DNA of 35,555 nucleotides from an uncultured Mailhella sp. (GTDB taxonomy: Bacteria > Desulfobacterota > Desulfovibrionia > Desulfovibrionales > Desulfovibrionaceae): positions 1 through 35,555 of the forward strand of contig CALUPL010000012.1 in the NCBI GenBank assembly GCA_944322635.1, written 5' to 3'. Numbering within the stretch: position 1 is the first letter of the stretch; every line of letters starts with the position of its first letter. The translations under genes were made by a program, and so were the position numbers. The notes beneath the pieces are model-generated. The model saw nothing but the letters and a program-made list of their open reading frames with translations, was not told where the DNA came from and searched no databases. Below, piece by piece: positions 1 to 9,366 of this stretch.

Positions 1-8
1 TCTGTGCC

Positions 9-230
9 ATGGAAGAACGTGATCTCAAGATTGTGGAACAGTACGGCGATACTGATCCTGAACTGAAGGCTCTCTGGGAAGAACATATGCTGTATGAAAA
101 GCAGCTCGCCAAGTTTGAAGGCAAGAGTTATCTCTCTCCCAGCGAAGAGCAGGAAGTGAAGACTCTGAAGAAGCAGAAGCTGGACGGAAAGACCCGTCTG
201 GCCGCTGCTCTCGATAAATATAAGAAGTAG
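9..230 (+). CDS. DUF465 (YdcH-like) small protein
   Basis: Small, highly charged, all-helical protein of 73 residues. It begins MEERDLKIVEQYGDTDPELK and carries the pattern LWEEHMLYEKQLAKFE followed by LSPSEEQEVKTLKKQKLDGK, which I recognise as the DUF465/YdcH family. That family is common in deltaproteobacteria and has no settled function. The two helices with many Glu and Lys residues suggest a helical hairpin or coiled coil. Only eight bases lie before the ATG, so a ribosome site cannot be judged and a start further upstream cannot be excluded. The gene is followed within 11 bases by a strong terminator and so ends its own transcript. Confidence 0.8.
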   Translation: MEERDLKIVEQYGDTDPELKALWEEHMLYEKQLAKFEGKSYLSPSEEQEVKTLKKQKLDGKTRLAAALDKYKK

Positions 231-240
231 GATGCCCGTT

Positions 241-271
241 CCCTGTCGTTCGCGGCAGGGTTGTTTTTATT
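241..271 (+). terminator. Rho-independent terminator after the DUF465 gene
   Basis: An 8-bp stem, CCCTGTCG (241-248) with CGGCAGGG (253-260), closes a TTCG tetraloop and is followed by TTGTTTTTATT. One T-G wobble is present in the stem. Confidence 0.85.
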
Positions 272-432
272 CCGCCCCGGGGAAGAGGCCGTGTCTTCTT
301 CCCCGGGCGGATGTTTGCTCTTCGCCCAGCGTGGCGAACGTTTTTTGTGTTTCAGGCCGGGGCCATGGTTTGCCGTTCCATGTCGCGGGCCTATTTTTGG
401 AGTTTTTCCTCAGAACAGGTACGAAAGAGAAA

Positions 433-1704
433 ATGGCAAACGTACGATCCTCCTATACGGACAGTGTCAATTTTTATGGGCAGGAAGACCCCCGCGAACT
501 GGTCTCCCGTTTCGGTTCTCCGCTGTATGTTTACAACGAGAACATTCTGCGCGAGCGCTGCCGCGATCTTCTGGGGCTCTCGTCGCTTCCCGGCTTTTGC
601 GTGAACTATTCCGCCAAGGCCAACACCAATCCTGCGCTTCTTCGCATCATCCGTTCCGAAGGCTGCGTGGTGGACGCCATGAGTCCCGGTGAACTTCACA
701 TCAACGCCCTTGCCGGCTTTACCCCTGAAGAAATCACCTACGTCTGCAACAACGTCAGCGCCGAAGAGCTCAGAAACGCCGTTGATCACGGCTGTGTGGT
801 GAGCGTGGACTCCCTGGCTCAGCTGGAGCTGTTCGGACAGACCTGTCCCGGCGCCCGCGTAATGGTCCGCTTCAATCCCGGCATCGGCGCCGGTCACAGC
901 GAAAAGGTCGTTACCGGCGGCAAGAAGACCAAGTTCGGCGTTGATCCCGACATGCTGCCGCAGGTGCAGGATATCGTTGCCCGGTATGATCTCCGTCTTG
1001 TGGGCGTAAATCAGCACATCGGTTCGCTTTTCATGGAAGCCGGGCCTTACCTCGACGCCATGAAGATTCTGCTTTCCATGGCAGAACGCCTGCTCAAGCT
1101 CGGATATCCTCTGGAAATCATCGATTTCGGCGGCGGACTCGGCATGCCCTATCACAAATACGAAGGCCAGAGCCGTATGGACATGAAGGCGCTCGGTGAA
1201 GCCATTCACGGCTGTCTTTCGGAATGGGCCGCCGCCACGGGGTATAAAGGGCGCTTCTTCATCGAGCCCGGCCGCTACGTCGTTGCCGAGTGCGGCGTTG
1301 TGCTCGGCACCGTATATGCCACCAAGAACAACGGCCCGCATCTTTTTGCCGGCACCGACATAGGCTTTACCGTTCTGGCTCGTCCCATGCTTTACGGTTC
1401 CTTCCACGATGTGGAAATATACCGTGAGAACGGCGAACCCGATGAAGAAAGCGTAGAGCAGACCATTGTGGGCAACATCTGCGAGTCCGGCGATATTCTT
1501 GCCAAGGACCGGCAGTTGCCGCTCATCAGGCAGGGCGACGTCATTGCCATGCTTGATGCTGGTGCCTACGGCTGGGTCATGGCCTCCACCTACAATCAGC
1601 GTACGCGTCCTGCGGAAGTGCTTATCGGCTCGGACGGCAAGGCCCGTCTTATCCGCCGCAGAGAAACTCTGGACGATCTGACATCGACGCTGGTGCTGGA
1701 TTAG
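433..1704 (+). CDS. lysA: Diaminopimelate decarboxylase
   Basis: PLP-dependent fold-III decarboxylase that converts meso-diaminopimelate to L-lysine, the last step of lysine synthesis. Visible motifs are NYSAKANTN with the PLP lysine at residue 62, HIGSL, the phosphate-binding GGGLGMPYH, EPGRYVV, CESGD with the partner-subunit active-site cysteine, and DAGAYGWVMASTYN near the C-terminus. The frame is open from 232, but residues before MANVRSSYTD do not resemble the family, so I start at the ATG at 433. That gives 423 residues, the usual LysA length. The ribosome site is weak (AGGTACGAAAGAG). CANSDC-type decarboxylases are related but lack this combination of HIGSL and DAGAYG. It stands alone between two terminators. 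Confidence 0.93.
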   Translation: MANVRSSYTDSVNFYGQEDPRELVSRFGSPLYVYNENILRERCRDLLGLSSLPGFCVNYSAKANTNPALLRIIRSEGCVVDAMSPGELHINALAGFTPEEITYVCNNVSAEELRNAVDHGCVVSVDSLAQLELFGQTCPGARVMVRFNPGIGAGHSEKVVTGGKKTKFGVDPDMLPQVQDIVARYDLRLVGVNQHIGSLFMEAGPYLDAMKILLSMAERLLKLGYPLEIIDFGGGLGMPYHKYEGQSRMDMKALGEAIHGCLSEWAAATGYKGRFFIEPGRYVVAECGVVLGTVYATKNNGPHLFAGTDIGFTVLARPMLYGSFHDVEIYRENGEPDEESVEQTIVGNICESGDILAKDRQLPLIRQGDVIAMLDAGAYGWVMASTYNQRTRPAEVLIGSDGKARLIRRRETLDDLTSTLVLD

Positions 1705-1746
1705 TGCATTGCCGTGTCCGGCACTCTGCCGGACACGCAGAGAAGC

Positions 1747-1792
1747 CGGGAATCCTCTCTTTGCATGAAGAGAGGCGTTTCCGGTCTTTTTT
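1747..1792 (+). terminator. Terminator after lysA
   Basis: CCTCTCTT (1754-1761) pairs perfectly with AAGAGAGG (1768-1775). The stem extends outward through imperfect pairs to CCGG (1747-1750) and CCGG (1781-1784), and a run of six T follows. A separate perfect 9-bp hairpin, GTGTCCGGC with GCCGGACAC (1714-1736), sits just after the lysA stop and lacks a T run. Confidence 0.85.
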
Positions 1793-2250
1793 GTCTCGAA
1801 GGCCGAACGGTGCTTTCCCGTTCAGGGGACCGGGGCGCGGCTTTAAAAACAGAGCCGTTTATGGAATATGACCAGCTTCTTACAGAAGAAGTCGTGGTGC
1901 TTTTTCATCCGGAGCCCCTCTGAAGTGATGCCGTCATACGTGTTCGGGGAGAACCGGTTGTGCTTTTGCGCCGTTTTTCCTTGAAGAGTTTTCCTGTCCT
2001 GAACATAAAACTGGCTTTTCCGTTACGGAAAAAGGCATTCGCCCGAAGCGTCCGCCGTTTTCCCGCCTGTCGTGCCGGAGGCTCGCTGGGGTATCCCCAA
2101 GCAAGAGAATGCCTGTTCAGATCCCAGGCCGGGCCGCCGGAGAAAGACAACGCCTCTGCGTCAACCGACCGAACCTCTGCCGATGCCGGGCAAGGGCAGG
2201 TCAGACGACGGAGAAGAAAACTTTTACGACGTCATGGCGTCTGCCGTACG
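1793..2250. other. Long gene-free stretch between lysA and the MATE gene
   Basis: About 460 bases with no convincing coding region. Open frames here have arginine- and serine-rich translations without ribosome sites. I looked for cobalamin, TPP, molybdenum-cofactor and fluoride riboswitch signatures and did not recognise one. The only local structures are short inverted repeats such as GGGGTATCCCC at 2088-2098. Confidence 0.5.
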
Positions 2251-2281
2251 TTGCTGCAACCCTCTTGCCAGCGCAGATAAT
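2251..2281 (+). promoter_or_regulatory. Candidate sigma70 promoter for the MATE gene
   Basis: TTGCTG (2251-2256) and GATAAT (2276-2281) are separated by 19 bases, longer than ideal. A transcript starting about 7 bases after the -10 would leave a very short leader before the ATG at 2299. Confidence 0.35.
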
Positions 2282-2298
2282 TGCGTTATCTTCTGCCC

Positions 2299-3720
2299 AT
2301 GTCCGCTTTGTTACGTATTTGTTCCGTCATCCGTTCCGGAGAGTGGCTTCGCGGTGTGCCTTTCGACACCATCTGGGGCCTTGTCTGGCCGCAGATGATG
2401 ATGCTTCTTTGCAGTATCATCGTCAATCTTACCGACATCTGGGCCGCCGGACGCATTTCTTCCGACGTGCAGGCCGCCGTGGGGCTTTCCTTTCAGCTGC
2501 AGGTCTTTCTCATGGTCTTCGGCTGGGCTCTCGGCGCCGGAGGCATGGCTGCGGTGAGTCAGTCCATGGGGGCGGGGCACATGAGGCGCGCGCAGAATTA
2601 CGTAGGCCTTGTGCTTTGCAGCTGCGTGGCTGTCGCCGTGCTTCTCGCTCTTTTGACGGGATTTCTGCGGCGGCCCGTGCTTGCTCTTTTGCAGACTCCG
2701 GACTCTCTTATGCCGGTGACGGAATACATGGTGGGCATCATGCTCATGGGGCTGCCTTCCTTTTACGTCATGCAGGTGGGCGGAACGCTGTTTCGTGCGG
2801 CAAGGCAGGTCATAGCCCCTCTTATCGTAGCCGTGGCGACCTGTATTCTCAATGTGTTCGGCGATCTTTGTTTCGGCCTCGGCTGGCTGGGCTTTCCCTC
2901 CTTCGGCATGGCGGGCATCGCCTGGGCCACTTTCTGTGCCAACACGCTTGCGGCCGTGCTTACGCTGTTTTTTCTGAAGCGCGGCGGTCTTGTCATTCAT
3001 CACGCGCTGCCGCCTTTGCGCTGGCTCAGGCTCGGCGCTCCGTACCTTTTTCGTGTGGCTCTTCCGGCCTGCGGCAACAGTCTGCTCTGGCACATGGGGT
3101 ACCTCGTCATGTACGGAATTACGGCTTCTCTGCCGGACGGCGTGGAGGCTCTTGCCGGACTTACGGCGGGCAATCGCATAGAATCGCTCCTCTACATGCC
3201 GGCCAACGCCTTCATGGTGACGGCCTCCATTCTTGTGGGTAATGCTCTCGGAGCAGGTGACAAGGCAGGGGCAAAGCGCATAGGCATAGTGCTTTTCATC
3301 ATTTCCGGCGTTTCCATGAGTTCCGTGGCGGCCTGCATGTGGCCGTTCATTCCTGATCTGGCTGAATTCTTTTCCTCGGCTCCGGGCGTGCGCGAACAGA
3401 TCATCAACTATCTTTTTTTCAATGTGCTGGTGGTTCCTTTCACCGTATCGGGCATGGTTCTGCACGGAGTGATGAACGGCGCGGGTGCCACGGTGTATCC
3501 TCTCGTGGTCAATACCGCCGCAATCTGGCTCATTCGCCTGCCGTTCGGCTGGGGGCTTTCCCATGTCGTATTCCATGATGCCTACGGCGTATATATGGCC
3601 ATGTTTTTGTCCATGGCTCTTCAGACCTCGGCCATGGTATGGGTGTTTTTCCGTAAGGACTGGACACGTTTTTCCCTGAACGCCCATCTTTCTCAATCCA
3701 AACACAAGGAGAAGGCATGA
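2299..3720 (+). CDS. MATE family efflux transporter
   Basis: Multidrug and toxin extrusion (MATE/NorM-like) inner-membrane antiporter of 473 residues, with about twelve hydrophobic segments arranged as two similar halves. Family features include WPQMMMLLCSIIVNLTDIWA in the first helix, then LGAGGMAAVSQSMGAGHMRR, and a second-half counterpart ILVGNALGAGDKAGAKRIG. The substrate cannot be read from sequence. The frame opens at a TTG at 2281, but a -10-like GATAAT overlaps that codon, so I prefer the ATG at 2299. No strong ribosome site is visible. The stop overlaps the next start as ATGA, so the two genes are translationally coupled and probably work together. Confidence 0.88.
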   Translation: MSALLRICSVIRSGEWLRGVPFDTIWGLVWPQMMMLLCSIIVNLTDIWAAGRISSDVQAAVGLSFQLQVFLMVFGWALGAGGMAAVSQSMGAGHMRRAQNYVGLVLCSCVAVAVLLALLTGFLRRPVLALLQTPDSLMPVTEYMVGIMLMGLPSFYVMQVGGTLFRAARQVIAPLIVAVATCILNVFGDLCFGLGWLGFPSFGMAGIAWATFCANTLAAVLTLFFLKRGGLVIHHALPPLRWLRLGAPYLFRVALPACGNSLLWHMGYLVMYGITASLPDGVEALAGLTAGNRIESLLYMPANAFMVTASILVGNALGAGDKAGAKRIGIVLFIISGVSMSSVAACMWPFIPDLAEFFSSAPGVREQIINYLFFNVLVVPFTVSGMVLHGVMNGAGATVYPLVVNTAAIWLIRLPFGWGLSHVVFHDAYGVYMAMFLSMALQTSAMVWVFFRKDWTRFSLNAHLSQSKHKEKA

Positions 3721-4619
3721 ACCTTCCTTCCGGTTACGTTCCGGTGACTCTCGATCTGTATGACGACTATCATCATCTGTTTGAACGCACTCCTCAGCCC
3801 ACGGCCGATCTGACCTTTACCAATCTCTGGGGCTGGGCGGAATATTTCGGACTGGGGCTTTCCTTCCGTGACGGACTTTGCTGGATCTGCCAGACCAGAC
3901 CCTGCCTTCGTTACTGGGCTCCTGTGGGAGACTGGGCATCTGCGGATTGGACGGCACAGCCTGAAATTCGTTCCGGCGTGGAGCTTTTTCGTGTGCCCGA
4001 GGCTTTGACTTCCTGTCTCTCTTCCGTGCTCGGAGGGCGCGTAACGGCCGTGGAGGACCGCGGACAGTGGGAATACCTGTACAACAGGGATGAACTTGCC
4101 GAACTCCCCGGTGCGAAATTTCATAAGAAAAAAACACATGTCAACGGCTATCGCCGTCGTTACGGAGAGGATTACAGGGCACTCGGCGACGCATCCAATC
4201 CCGACGGCATCGAGCATGTTCTGAAGCTTCAGGAAGAGTGGTGCAAATGGCGCGACTGTGAAAACAGTCCGTCGCTTCAGGCCGAAAACGAAGCCATTTT
4301 CCGCGTGGTGGGCAACTGGAGCCGCCTGCCAGGCCTTGTCGGCGGAGCGCTGTACGTGGAAGACAAGATAGGCGCCTTTGCCGTGGGTGAAAAAGTGGGC
4401 GACATGATGGTTGTGCATTTTGAAAAGGTGCAGGCGGAACTCAAGGGAGTGTATCAGGCCATCAACCAGGCTTTCGTCAGTCACTCCGCCTTGGGTGTCT
4501 CCCTCATAAACAGGGAACAGGATATGGACGAGCCCGGTCTCCGTCAGGCCAAGGAAACCTACAATCCCGTGGGTTTTCTGAAGAAAAGTCGGCTTGTCAT
4601 AGCCGCGGATGCGGAGTAG
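3717..4619 (+). CDS. DUF2156 / LPG-synthase C-terminal domain protein
   Basis: Protein of 300 residues matching the DUF2156 family, a double-GNAT fold related to the catalytic half of phosphatidylglycerol lysyltransferase (MprF). Supporting motifs are FTNLWGWAEYFGL near the N-terminus, YLYNRDELAELPGAKFHKKK, HFEKVQAELKGVYQAINQAF and INREQDMDEPGLRQAKETYN near the C-terminus. There is no MprF-like membrane flippase domain, so it is a free-standing soluble enzyme; an aminoacyl- or acyltransferase role is inferred only from the fold. The start has a good AAGGAG site lying inside the end of the MATE gene, and the two genes overlap by four bases. Confidence 0.8.
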   Translation: MNLPSGYVPVTLDLYDDYHHLFERTPQPTADLTFTNLWGWAEYFGLGLSFRDGLCWICQTRPCLRYWAPVGDWASADWTAQPEIRSGVELFRVPEALTSCLSSVLGGRVTAVEDRGQWEYLYNRDELAELPGAKFHKKKTHVNGYRRRYGEDYRALGDASNPDGIEHVLKLQEEWCKWRDCENSPSLQAENEAIFRVVGNWSRLPGLVGGALYVEDKIGAFAVGEKVGDMMVVHFEKVQAELKGVYQAINQAFVSHSALGVSLINREQDMDEPGLRQAKETYNPVGFLKKSRLVIAADAE

Positions 4620-4703
4620 TATCATTGGCGCCAACGGAAGCGGCGATAGTCCCTTTTGTTTCGCTTCCTTTTACATAACCTTCTGCTTATTCGGATGAGC
4701 ATT

Positions 4704-6086
4704 ATGAAAGTCGTTACGAGATTTGCTCCCAGCCCCACCGGTCATCTGCATATCGGCGGCGGCCGGACCGCCATTTTCTGCTGGCTGCTTGCCCGCCATT
4801 ACGGCGGCGAGTTCCGCCTGCGCATTGAGGATACCGACGCTACGCGTTCCAAACAGGAATATACCGACTCCATTCTCGCTTCCATGAAGTGGCTCGGTCT
4901 GGACTGGGACGGCGATCTGACCTACCAGAGCAAGCGCCTTGACATTTACAACGCCCACATTGACAGGCTGCTGGAAACCGGCCACGCCTACTGGTGCGAC
5001 TGCACTCCCGAAGAAGTGGAGGCCATGCGCGAAGTGGCCCGTGCCAGAGGGGAAAAGCCCCGCTACAACGGCAAGTGCCGCGATCGCGGACTCACGGCAG
5101 GCCCCGGCAGAGTGGTGCGTCTGCGCGTGCCGGATGAAGGCCGCATCGTATTCAATGACATGGTGAAAGGCACCATTTCCGTGGATGTTTCCGAACTCGA
5201 CGACATGGTGCTGCGCCGTACCGACGGTATGCCCACCTACAATCTCGCCGTGGTGGTCGATGACCACGAAATGGGTGTGACCCACGTGCTTCGCGGCGAC
5301 GACCACGTTTCCAATACCCCCAAGCAGATTCTGCTGTACCATGCCTTCGGTTTCGACGTTCCCACCTTCGGTCATGTGCCCATGATCTGCGGTCCCGATC
5401 ATCAGAAGCTTTCCAAGCGTCACGGCGCCCGCGCCGTCATCGAATACGAGCACGACGGTCTTCTGCCCCAGGCTCTGGTGAACTATCTGGTTCGCCTGGG
5501 CTGGTCGCACGGCGATCAGGAAATATTTTCCCTCAAGGAGCTGGTGGAGCTTTTCGACGGCAACAATCTGAACAGCTCTCCCGCTGCCTTCGATCCCGAA
5601 AAGCTGAAGTGGCTCAACGCACACTACATGCGCAATACTCCGCTGCCTCAGCTTGCCGCCATGGTGCGTCCGTTCCTTGAAAAGCTGGGCTACGACGAGC
5701 CTGTGGAAAAAATCGAGCCGCTGCTGCCCATGTACATTGAACGTTCTTCCGATCTGGCAGGTCTGGCCCAGGCTCTGACCATCTACTTCAAGCCTGCCGA
5801 AGAGCTGGTGATTGAAGAGAAGGCCATGAAGGCTCTGAACGAGGACGGCAAGCATCAGCTCAACGTGCTGCATGACATGATTGCCGCCATGCCCGAATTC
5901 AACGGCGAGGCTCTGGACAAGCTGCTGCATGAGTACGTGGAAAAGGGCGGTCTCAAGTTCAAGCAGGTCGGGCCGCCTTTGCGTTCCGCGCTTACCGGTC
6001 TTGCCGGTGGGCCTTCCGTGCACGATGTCATGGCCGCGCTCGGCCGTGAAGAAAGCCTGAAGCGCATAGAACGCGCGGCGAAGTAA
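4704..6086 (+). CDS. gltX: Glutamate--tRNA ligase
   Basis: Class I aminoacyl-tRNA synthetase charging tRNA-Glu. The N-terminal FAPSPTGHLHIGGGRTA contains the HIGH-like signature (residues 14-19), and KLSKRHG (235-241) is the KMSKS-type loop. C98, C100 and C125 fit a zinc-binding insertion. The 460 residues are a normal bacterial length, and the C-terminal anticodon-binding helices end in ERAAK. The frame is open from 4656, but MKVVTRFAPSPTG at 4704 matches the usual family start. The in-frame ATG at 4695 (MSIMKVV) is the main alternative, and neither has a strong ribosome site. A terminator follows directly. Whether it is the discriminating or non-discriminating type cannot be decided here. 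Confidence 0.95.
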   Translation: MKVVTRFAPSPTGHLHIGGGRTAIFCWLLARHYGGEFRLRIEDTDATRSKQEYTDSILASMKWLGLDWDGDLTYQSKRLDIYNAHIDRLLETGHAYWCDCTPEEVEAMREVARARGEKPRYNGKCRDRGLTAGPGRVVRLRVPDEGRIVFNDMVKGTISVDVSELDDMVLRRTDGMPTYNLAVVVDDHEMGVTHVLRGDDHVSNTPKQILLYHAFGFDVPTFGHVPMICGPDHQKLSKRHGARAVIEYEHDGLLPQALVNYLVRLGWSHGDQEIFSLKELVELFDGNNLNSSPAAFDPEKLKWLNAHYMRNTPLPQLAAMVRPFLEKLGYDEPVEKIEPLLPMYIERSSDLAGLAQALTIYFKPAEELVIEEKAMKALNEDGKHQLNVLHDMIAAMPEFNGEALDKLLHEYVEKGGLKFKQVGPPLRSALTGLAGGPSVHDVMAALGREESLKRIERAAK

Positions 6087-6092
6087 TTCTAC

Positions 6093-6126
6093 GGATGGAA
6101 GTGCTCCGCATTTCCATCCTTTTTTT
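6093..6126 (+). terminator. Terminator after gltX
   Basis: GGATGGAA (6093-6100) pairs with TTCCATCC (6112-6119). The loop closes further through TGC/GCA pairs, and seven T follow. Confidence 0.9.
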
Positions 6127-6453
6127 GACCGCAGTCTTTTCCGAGGGGAAGGACGCGCGCCGCTTCGGGGGCGGAGCGGCGACGGCAGGCCTGCCGCAGA
6201 GGCGGAGCGTTTGGAACGCTGAACATTTTTCGTTTTCGCTTCCAGGCTTTGAAAGATAATGCCGGAAGAAAAGGCGTTTCGGCTTCTGGCCGGAAGAAAA
6301 TGTCTTTTTTGTTCATCCGGCCCTGTCCTTGCACTGGACGGGACCGGATGAAGATTTATTTAATGATGGCATGCCTCTTCCTTTTCTCGCAAGAGGCGAA
6401 ATGTCCGGAATTTCTTCGGGCACGCAAGAGAGACAGCAACACGGGAGACACCC
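6127..6453. other. Gene-free region upstream of cysS with a bulged hairpin
   Basis: No supported gene. The main structure is CATCCGG (6314-6320) pairing with CCGGATG (6344-6350). It continues inward as CCC/GGG and GTCC/GGAC with single-base bulges and is followed by AT-rich DNA. It could be a weak terminator or part of the cysS leader. I see no T-box motif. Confidence 0.45.
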
Positions 6454-7911
6454 ATGCAGTTGTATAATACCATGACACGCCGCAAGGAAAACTTCGAGCC
6501 TCGCCGGGCCGGCAAGGTGGGCATGTACGCCTGCGGCATTACGGCCTACGATCTCAGTCACATCGGCCACGCCCGCTCCGCCGTGGTGTTCGACGTGCTG
6601 AACCGCTATCTGCGTCATCTCGGCTACGACGTGACCTTCGTGCGCAACTTTACCGACGTGGACGACAAAATCATTGCCCGTGCCAACCGCGAGGGCAAAA
6701 CCTGCACCGAAATAGCCGAAACCTACATTGCCGCCTTCCACGAAGACATGGACAGACTCAACGTGCGCCGTGCCGACATAGAGCCTCGCGCCACCGAGTA
6801 CATAGGCGAAATGCAGACGCTGATTCAAAAGCTCATCGACGGCGGACACGCCTATGCCGTGCCGTCGGGCGACGTGTATTTTCGTGTCCGTTCCTTCCCC
6901 GGCTACGGCAAGCTGTCCGGCAGAGACGTGGACGATCTGCGTTCCGGCGCGCGCATAGCCATAGGCGAGGAAAAGGAAGATCCGCTGGATTTCGCCCTCT
7001 GGAAGGCCGCCAAGCCCGGCGAACCCTTCTGGGAAAGCCCATGGGGCAAGGGACGTCCCGGCTGGCATCTGGAATGTTCCGCCATGAGCGAAAAGAATCT
7101 CGATCTGCCGCTTGACATTCACGGCGGCGGACAGGATCTCATTTTCCCTCATCATGAAAACGAAATAGCGCAGAGCGAGGCTTCCACGGGAAAGGAGCTC
7201 GCACGGTTCTGGGTGCATAACGGCTTTGTGCAGATAAACTCCGAAAAGATGTCCAAGTCGCTGAACAATTTCAAGACCATCCGCGACATTCTGGAACATC
7301 GCCAGCCCGAAACTCTGAGATTTTTCCTCCTGGGCAAGCATTATCGCAGTCCCATTGATTTTAGCTTTGAAGGACTCGACGATGCGGAGCGCGCGCTCAA
7401 GCGCGTGTATGAATGCCTTCGCGACGTGCAGACGGCAAGAGAGCGCGCATCGTGGAAAAAGGGCGAAACTCCCGCTTCCGTTCTCGATGAGTTCGAGATG
7501 CTGGAAAAGGGATTTTTTGAAGCCATGGACGACGATTTGAACACGGCCGGCGCTCTCGGTCATGTGTTCGGCATGGTTCGCCTCATGAACCGTATTCTGG
7601 AAGACAAGGGCCTGCGCAACAAGGAAGGCATACGCGATCTTCTGGCGAGATGTGTCAAGCTGGCCGGAGTGTGGTCCGACGTTCTCGGCGTGTTCGGGAC
7701 GGAGCCTTCGGCTTTTCTGAAAGATCTGCGCGATACCCGCGCCAGGCGCGCGGGCATTGACGTGACCAAGGTTGAGGAACTCATGGCGGAACGCGCCGAA
7801 GCCCGCGCCGCCAAAGACTTTGCCAGATCCGACGCAACCCGTGACGCGCTTGCGGCCATGGGCATAGAAGTGCGCGATACGCCCTCGGGCGCGGTGTGGG
7901 ATATCGCCTGA
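6454..7911 (+). CDS. cysS: Cysteine--tRNA ligase
   Basis: Class I synthetase charging tRNA-Cys, 485 residues. It shows the zinc and cysteine-recognition set C27 (YACGITAYD), C208 (WHLECSAMS) and the histidines of GGGQDLIFPHHENEIAQ (about 233-234). HIGHA lies at 36-40 and KMSKS at 265-269, with a helical anticodon-binding C-terminus. A GGGAG ribosome site precedes the ATG at good spacing. Its stop lies 26 bases before the M48 protease start, and hslV follows, suggesting a cysS / M48 / hslV operon. I believe this order recurs in desulfovibrios. Confidence 0.96.
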   Translation: MQLYNTMTRRKENFEPRRAGKVGMYACGITAYDLSHIGHARSAVVFDVLNRYLRHLGYDVTFVRNFTDVDDKIIARANREGKTCTEIAETYIAAFHEDMDRLNVRRADIEPRATEYIGEMQTLIQKLIDGGHAYAVPSGDVYFRVRSFPGYGKLSGRDVDDLRSGARIAIGEEKEDPLDFALWKAAKPGEPFWESPWGKGRPGWHLECSAMSEKNLDLPLDIHGGGQDLIFPHHENEIAQSEASTGKELARFWVHNGFVQINSEKMSKSLNNFKTIRDILEHRQPETLRFFLLGKHYRSPIDFSFEGLDDAERALKRVYECLRDVQTARERASWKKGETPASVLDEFEMLEKGFFEAMDDDLNTAGALGHVFGMVRLMNRILEDKGLRNKEGIRDLLARCVKLAGVWSDVLGVFGTEPSAFLKDLRDTRARRAGIDVTKVEELMAERAEARAAKDFARSDATRDALAAMGIEVRDTPSGAVWDIA

Positions 7912-7937
7912 CAGGCCGGAAGGCCGGGAAAACTATA

Positions 7938-9353
7938 ATGCGACTTCGTTCCGTCATGGCCGCCTTGTGCATGGCAGGCGTGCTTTTTTCGCCCATGCAG
8001 GCAGAAGCGGCTCTTTTCGGGGACTTTACGCTTCAGGATGAAATGAAGATGGGCCGGGAATTTGAAGTCCTGGTCAAGTCCACCATGCCTATCATCGAAG
8101 ATCCGGTGGTGCACGACTACGTGCAGGGCGTGGTGGACCGCATTGTCAAAACGCTTCCTCCGCAGCCGTACAAGTTCCCGGCCAACGTCGTTCTGCATAA
8201 TTCGCTCAATGCCTTTGCCGCTCCCGGCGGGTTCGTGTTCGTCTTTTCCGGGCTCATCATGAACCTGAACCACGAATCCGAACTTGCCGGAGTGCTTTCT
8301 CACGAAATAGCGCACGTCACGCAGCGGCACATTGCCGGGCGCATGGAGCGCGGCAGGGTCATTTCCATGGCCTCGCTGCTCGGAGTTGTGGCGGGCGTTG
8401 CTGCCGGACTTGCCGGCGGTGGAAACGCCGGCGGCGCGGCCATGATGGGAAGCATGGCGGCCGGTTCTTCGGCCATGCTGAACTACAGCCGCCTTGACGA
8501 AGATGACGCCGACCGTTTCGGACTCAGGTATCTGGTGGCCGCGGGGTATAATCCCAAGGGCCTCGGCGGCGCTTTTGAGGTGATTAAGTCGCAGAACTGG
8601 GGCGGAGGCTCCGCCGTGCCCACCTACCTTTCCACTCATCCAGACTTGGATGTGCGCTTGTCTAGGCTTCGGGCCGACATACAGACCATGCCTGCGGAGC
8701 TTACGAAAAGAAAGGAGGACGACGGCCGTTTTCGCCGCGTGAAGGCGCTGCTCTGGGCCAGACACGGCGATGCCGCTCATGCCGAGCAGATTTTTGCCAA
8801 AGGCGGCGACAAAGATGCCGTGAGCCTCATGGGCCGCGGAATGCTTGCGGCACGGCAGAACCGCGTGAGAGATGCGGAAGGCTTTTTCCAGTCGGCGCTC
8901 AGGCTGGCTCCCGACGATGCTCTCATCTTACGGGAGGCGGGCATTTTCGAGTACACCAAGGGCGGCGACATGAGACGTGCCCGCACGTATTTGGAAAAGG
9001 CGTTGCGACTGTACCCCGGAGATTTTTACGGGCTTTTTTTCTATGCCCGCATTCTCGACGATTCGGGAGACAGGGCAGGCGCTCAGCAGCGTTACCGCGA
9101 AGTTTTGCGCTTTGTTCCGGAAGACAGCGAGGTGCATACCTATTACGGGCGTTCTCTCGGTGCCGTGAACAAGCTGAGCGAGGGCTATCTGCACTTGGCC
9201 TATGCCTCGCTTTACGGCAACGATGATCGACGGGCGAAGAATTGGCTGGAAAAGGCGAAAACTGCGGCCAGAACTCCGCAGGAAAAGAACGCCATAAAGG
9301 ATTATGAGAAAAAGGCTGCGGAACGCGCCAAAATCATGAAAGAAGCCCGATAG
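7938..9353 (+). CDS. Secreted M48 metalloprotease with TPR repeats (BepA-like)
   Basis: Periplasmic zinc endopeptidase of 471 residues. The start at 7938 gives a signal peptide with cleavage near MQAEA-ALFG; the frame is open from 7896 but the extra residues would spoil that signal. The M48 zinc site is HEIAH (122-126) with the third ligand probably E188 in [13 protein letters not shown] glycine-rich stretch (about 148-172) lies between them. The C-terminal third contains TPR-like helices (for example [20 protein letters not shown]), as in the outer-membrane-assembly protease BepA (YfgC). A role in envelope protein quality control is inferred from that likeness. hslV begins 13 bases after the stop. 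Confidence 0.88.
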   Translation: MRLRSVMAALCMAGVLFSPMQAEAALFGDFTLQDEMKMGREFEVLVKSTMPIIEDPVVHDYVQGVVDRIVKTLPPQPYKFPANVVLHNSLNAFAAPGGFVFVFSGLIMNLNHESELAGVLSHEIAHVTQRHIAGRMERGRVISMASLLGVVAGVAAGLAGGGNAGGAAMMGSMAAGSSAMLNYSRLDEDDADRFGLRYLVAAGYNPKGLGGAFEVIKSQNWGGGSAVPTYLSTHPDLDVRLSRLRADIQTMPAELTKRKEDDGRFRRVKALLWARHGDAAHAEQIFAKGGDKDAVSLMGRGMLAARQNRVRDAEGFFQSALRLAPDDALILREAGIFEYTKGGDMRRARTYLEKALRLYPGDFYGLFFYARILDDSGDRAGAQQRYREVLRFVPEDSEVHTYYGRSLGAVNKLSEGYLHLAYASLYGNDDRRAKNWLEKAKTAARTPQEKNAIKDYEKKAAERAKIMKEAR

Positions 9354-9366
9354 GGCAGGAGATATC

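Noticed and set aside
391..1407. Long open frame antisense to lysA, and similar long antisense frames opposite MATE (2311-3705), gltX (4671-6023), cysS (6313-7563), M48 (7560-8780), tig copy 1 (16245-17165) and the helicase (30559-31533)
   Set aside because: Each mirrors a well-supported gene. Their translations are low-complexity (His, Gly and Arg rich) and show no family motif; they result from GC-rich third positions.
2150..2235. Possible riboswitch (TPP or molybdenum-cofactor type) before the MATE gene
   Set aside because: Scattered matches only; the conserved core elements of neither class are present.
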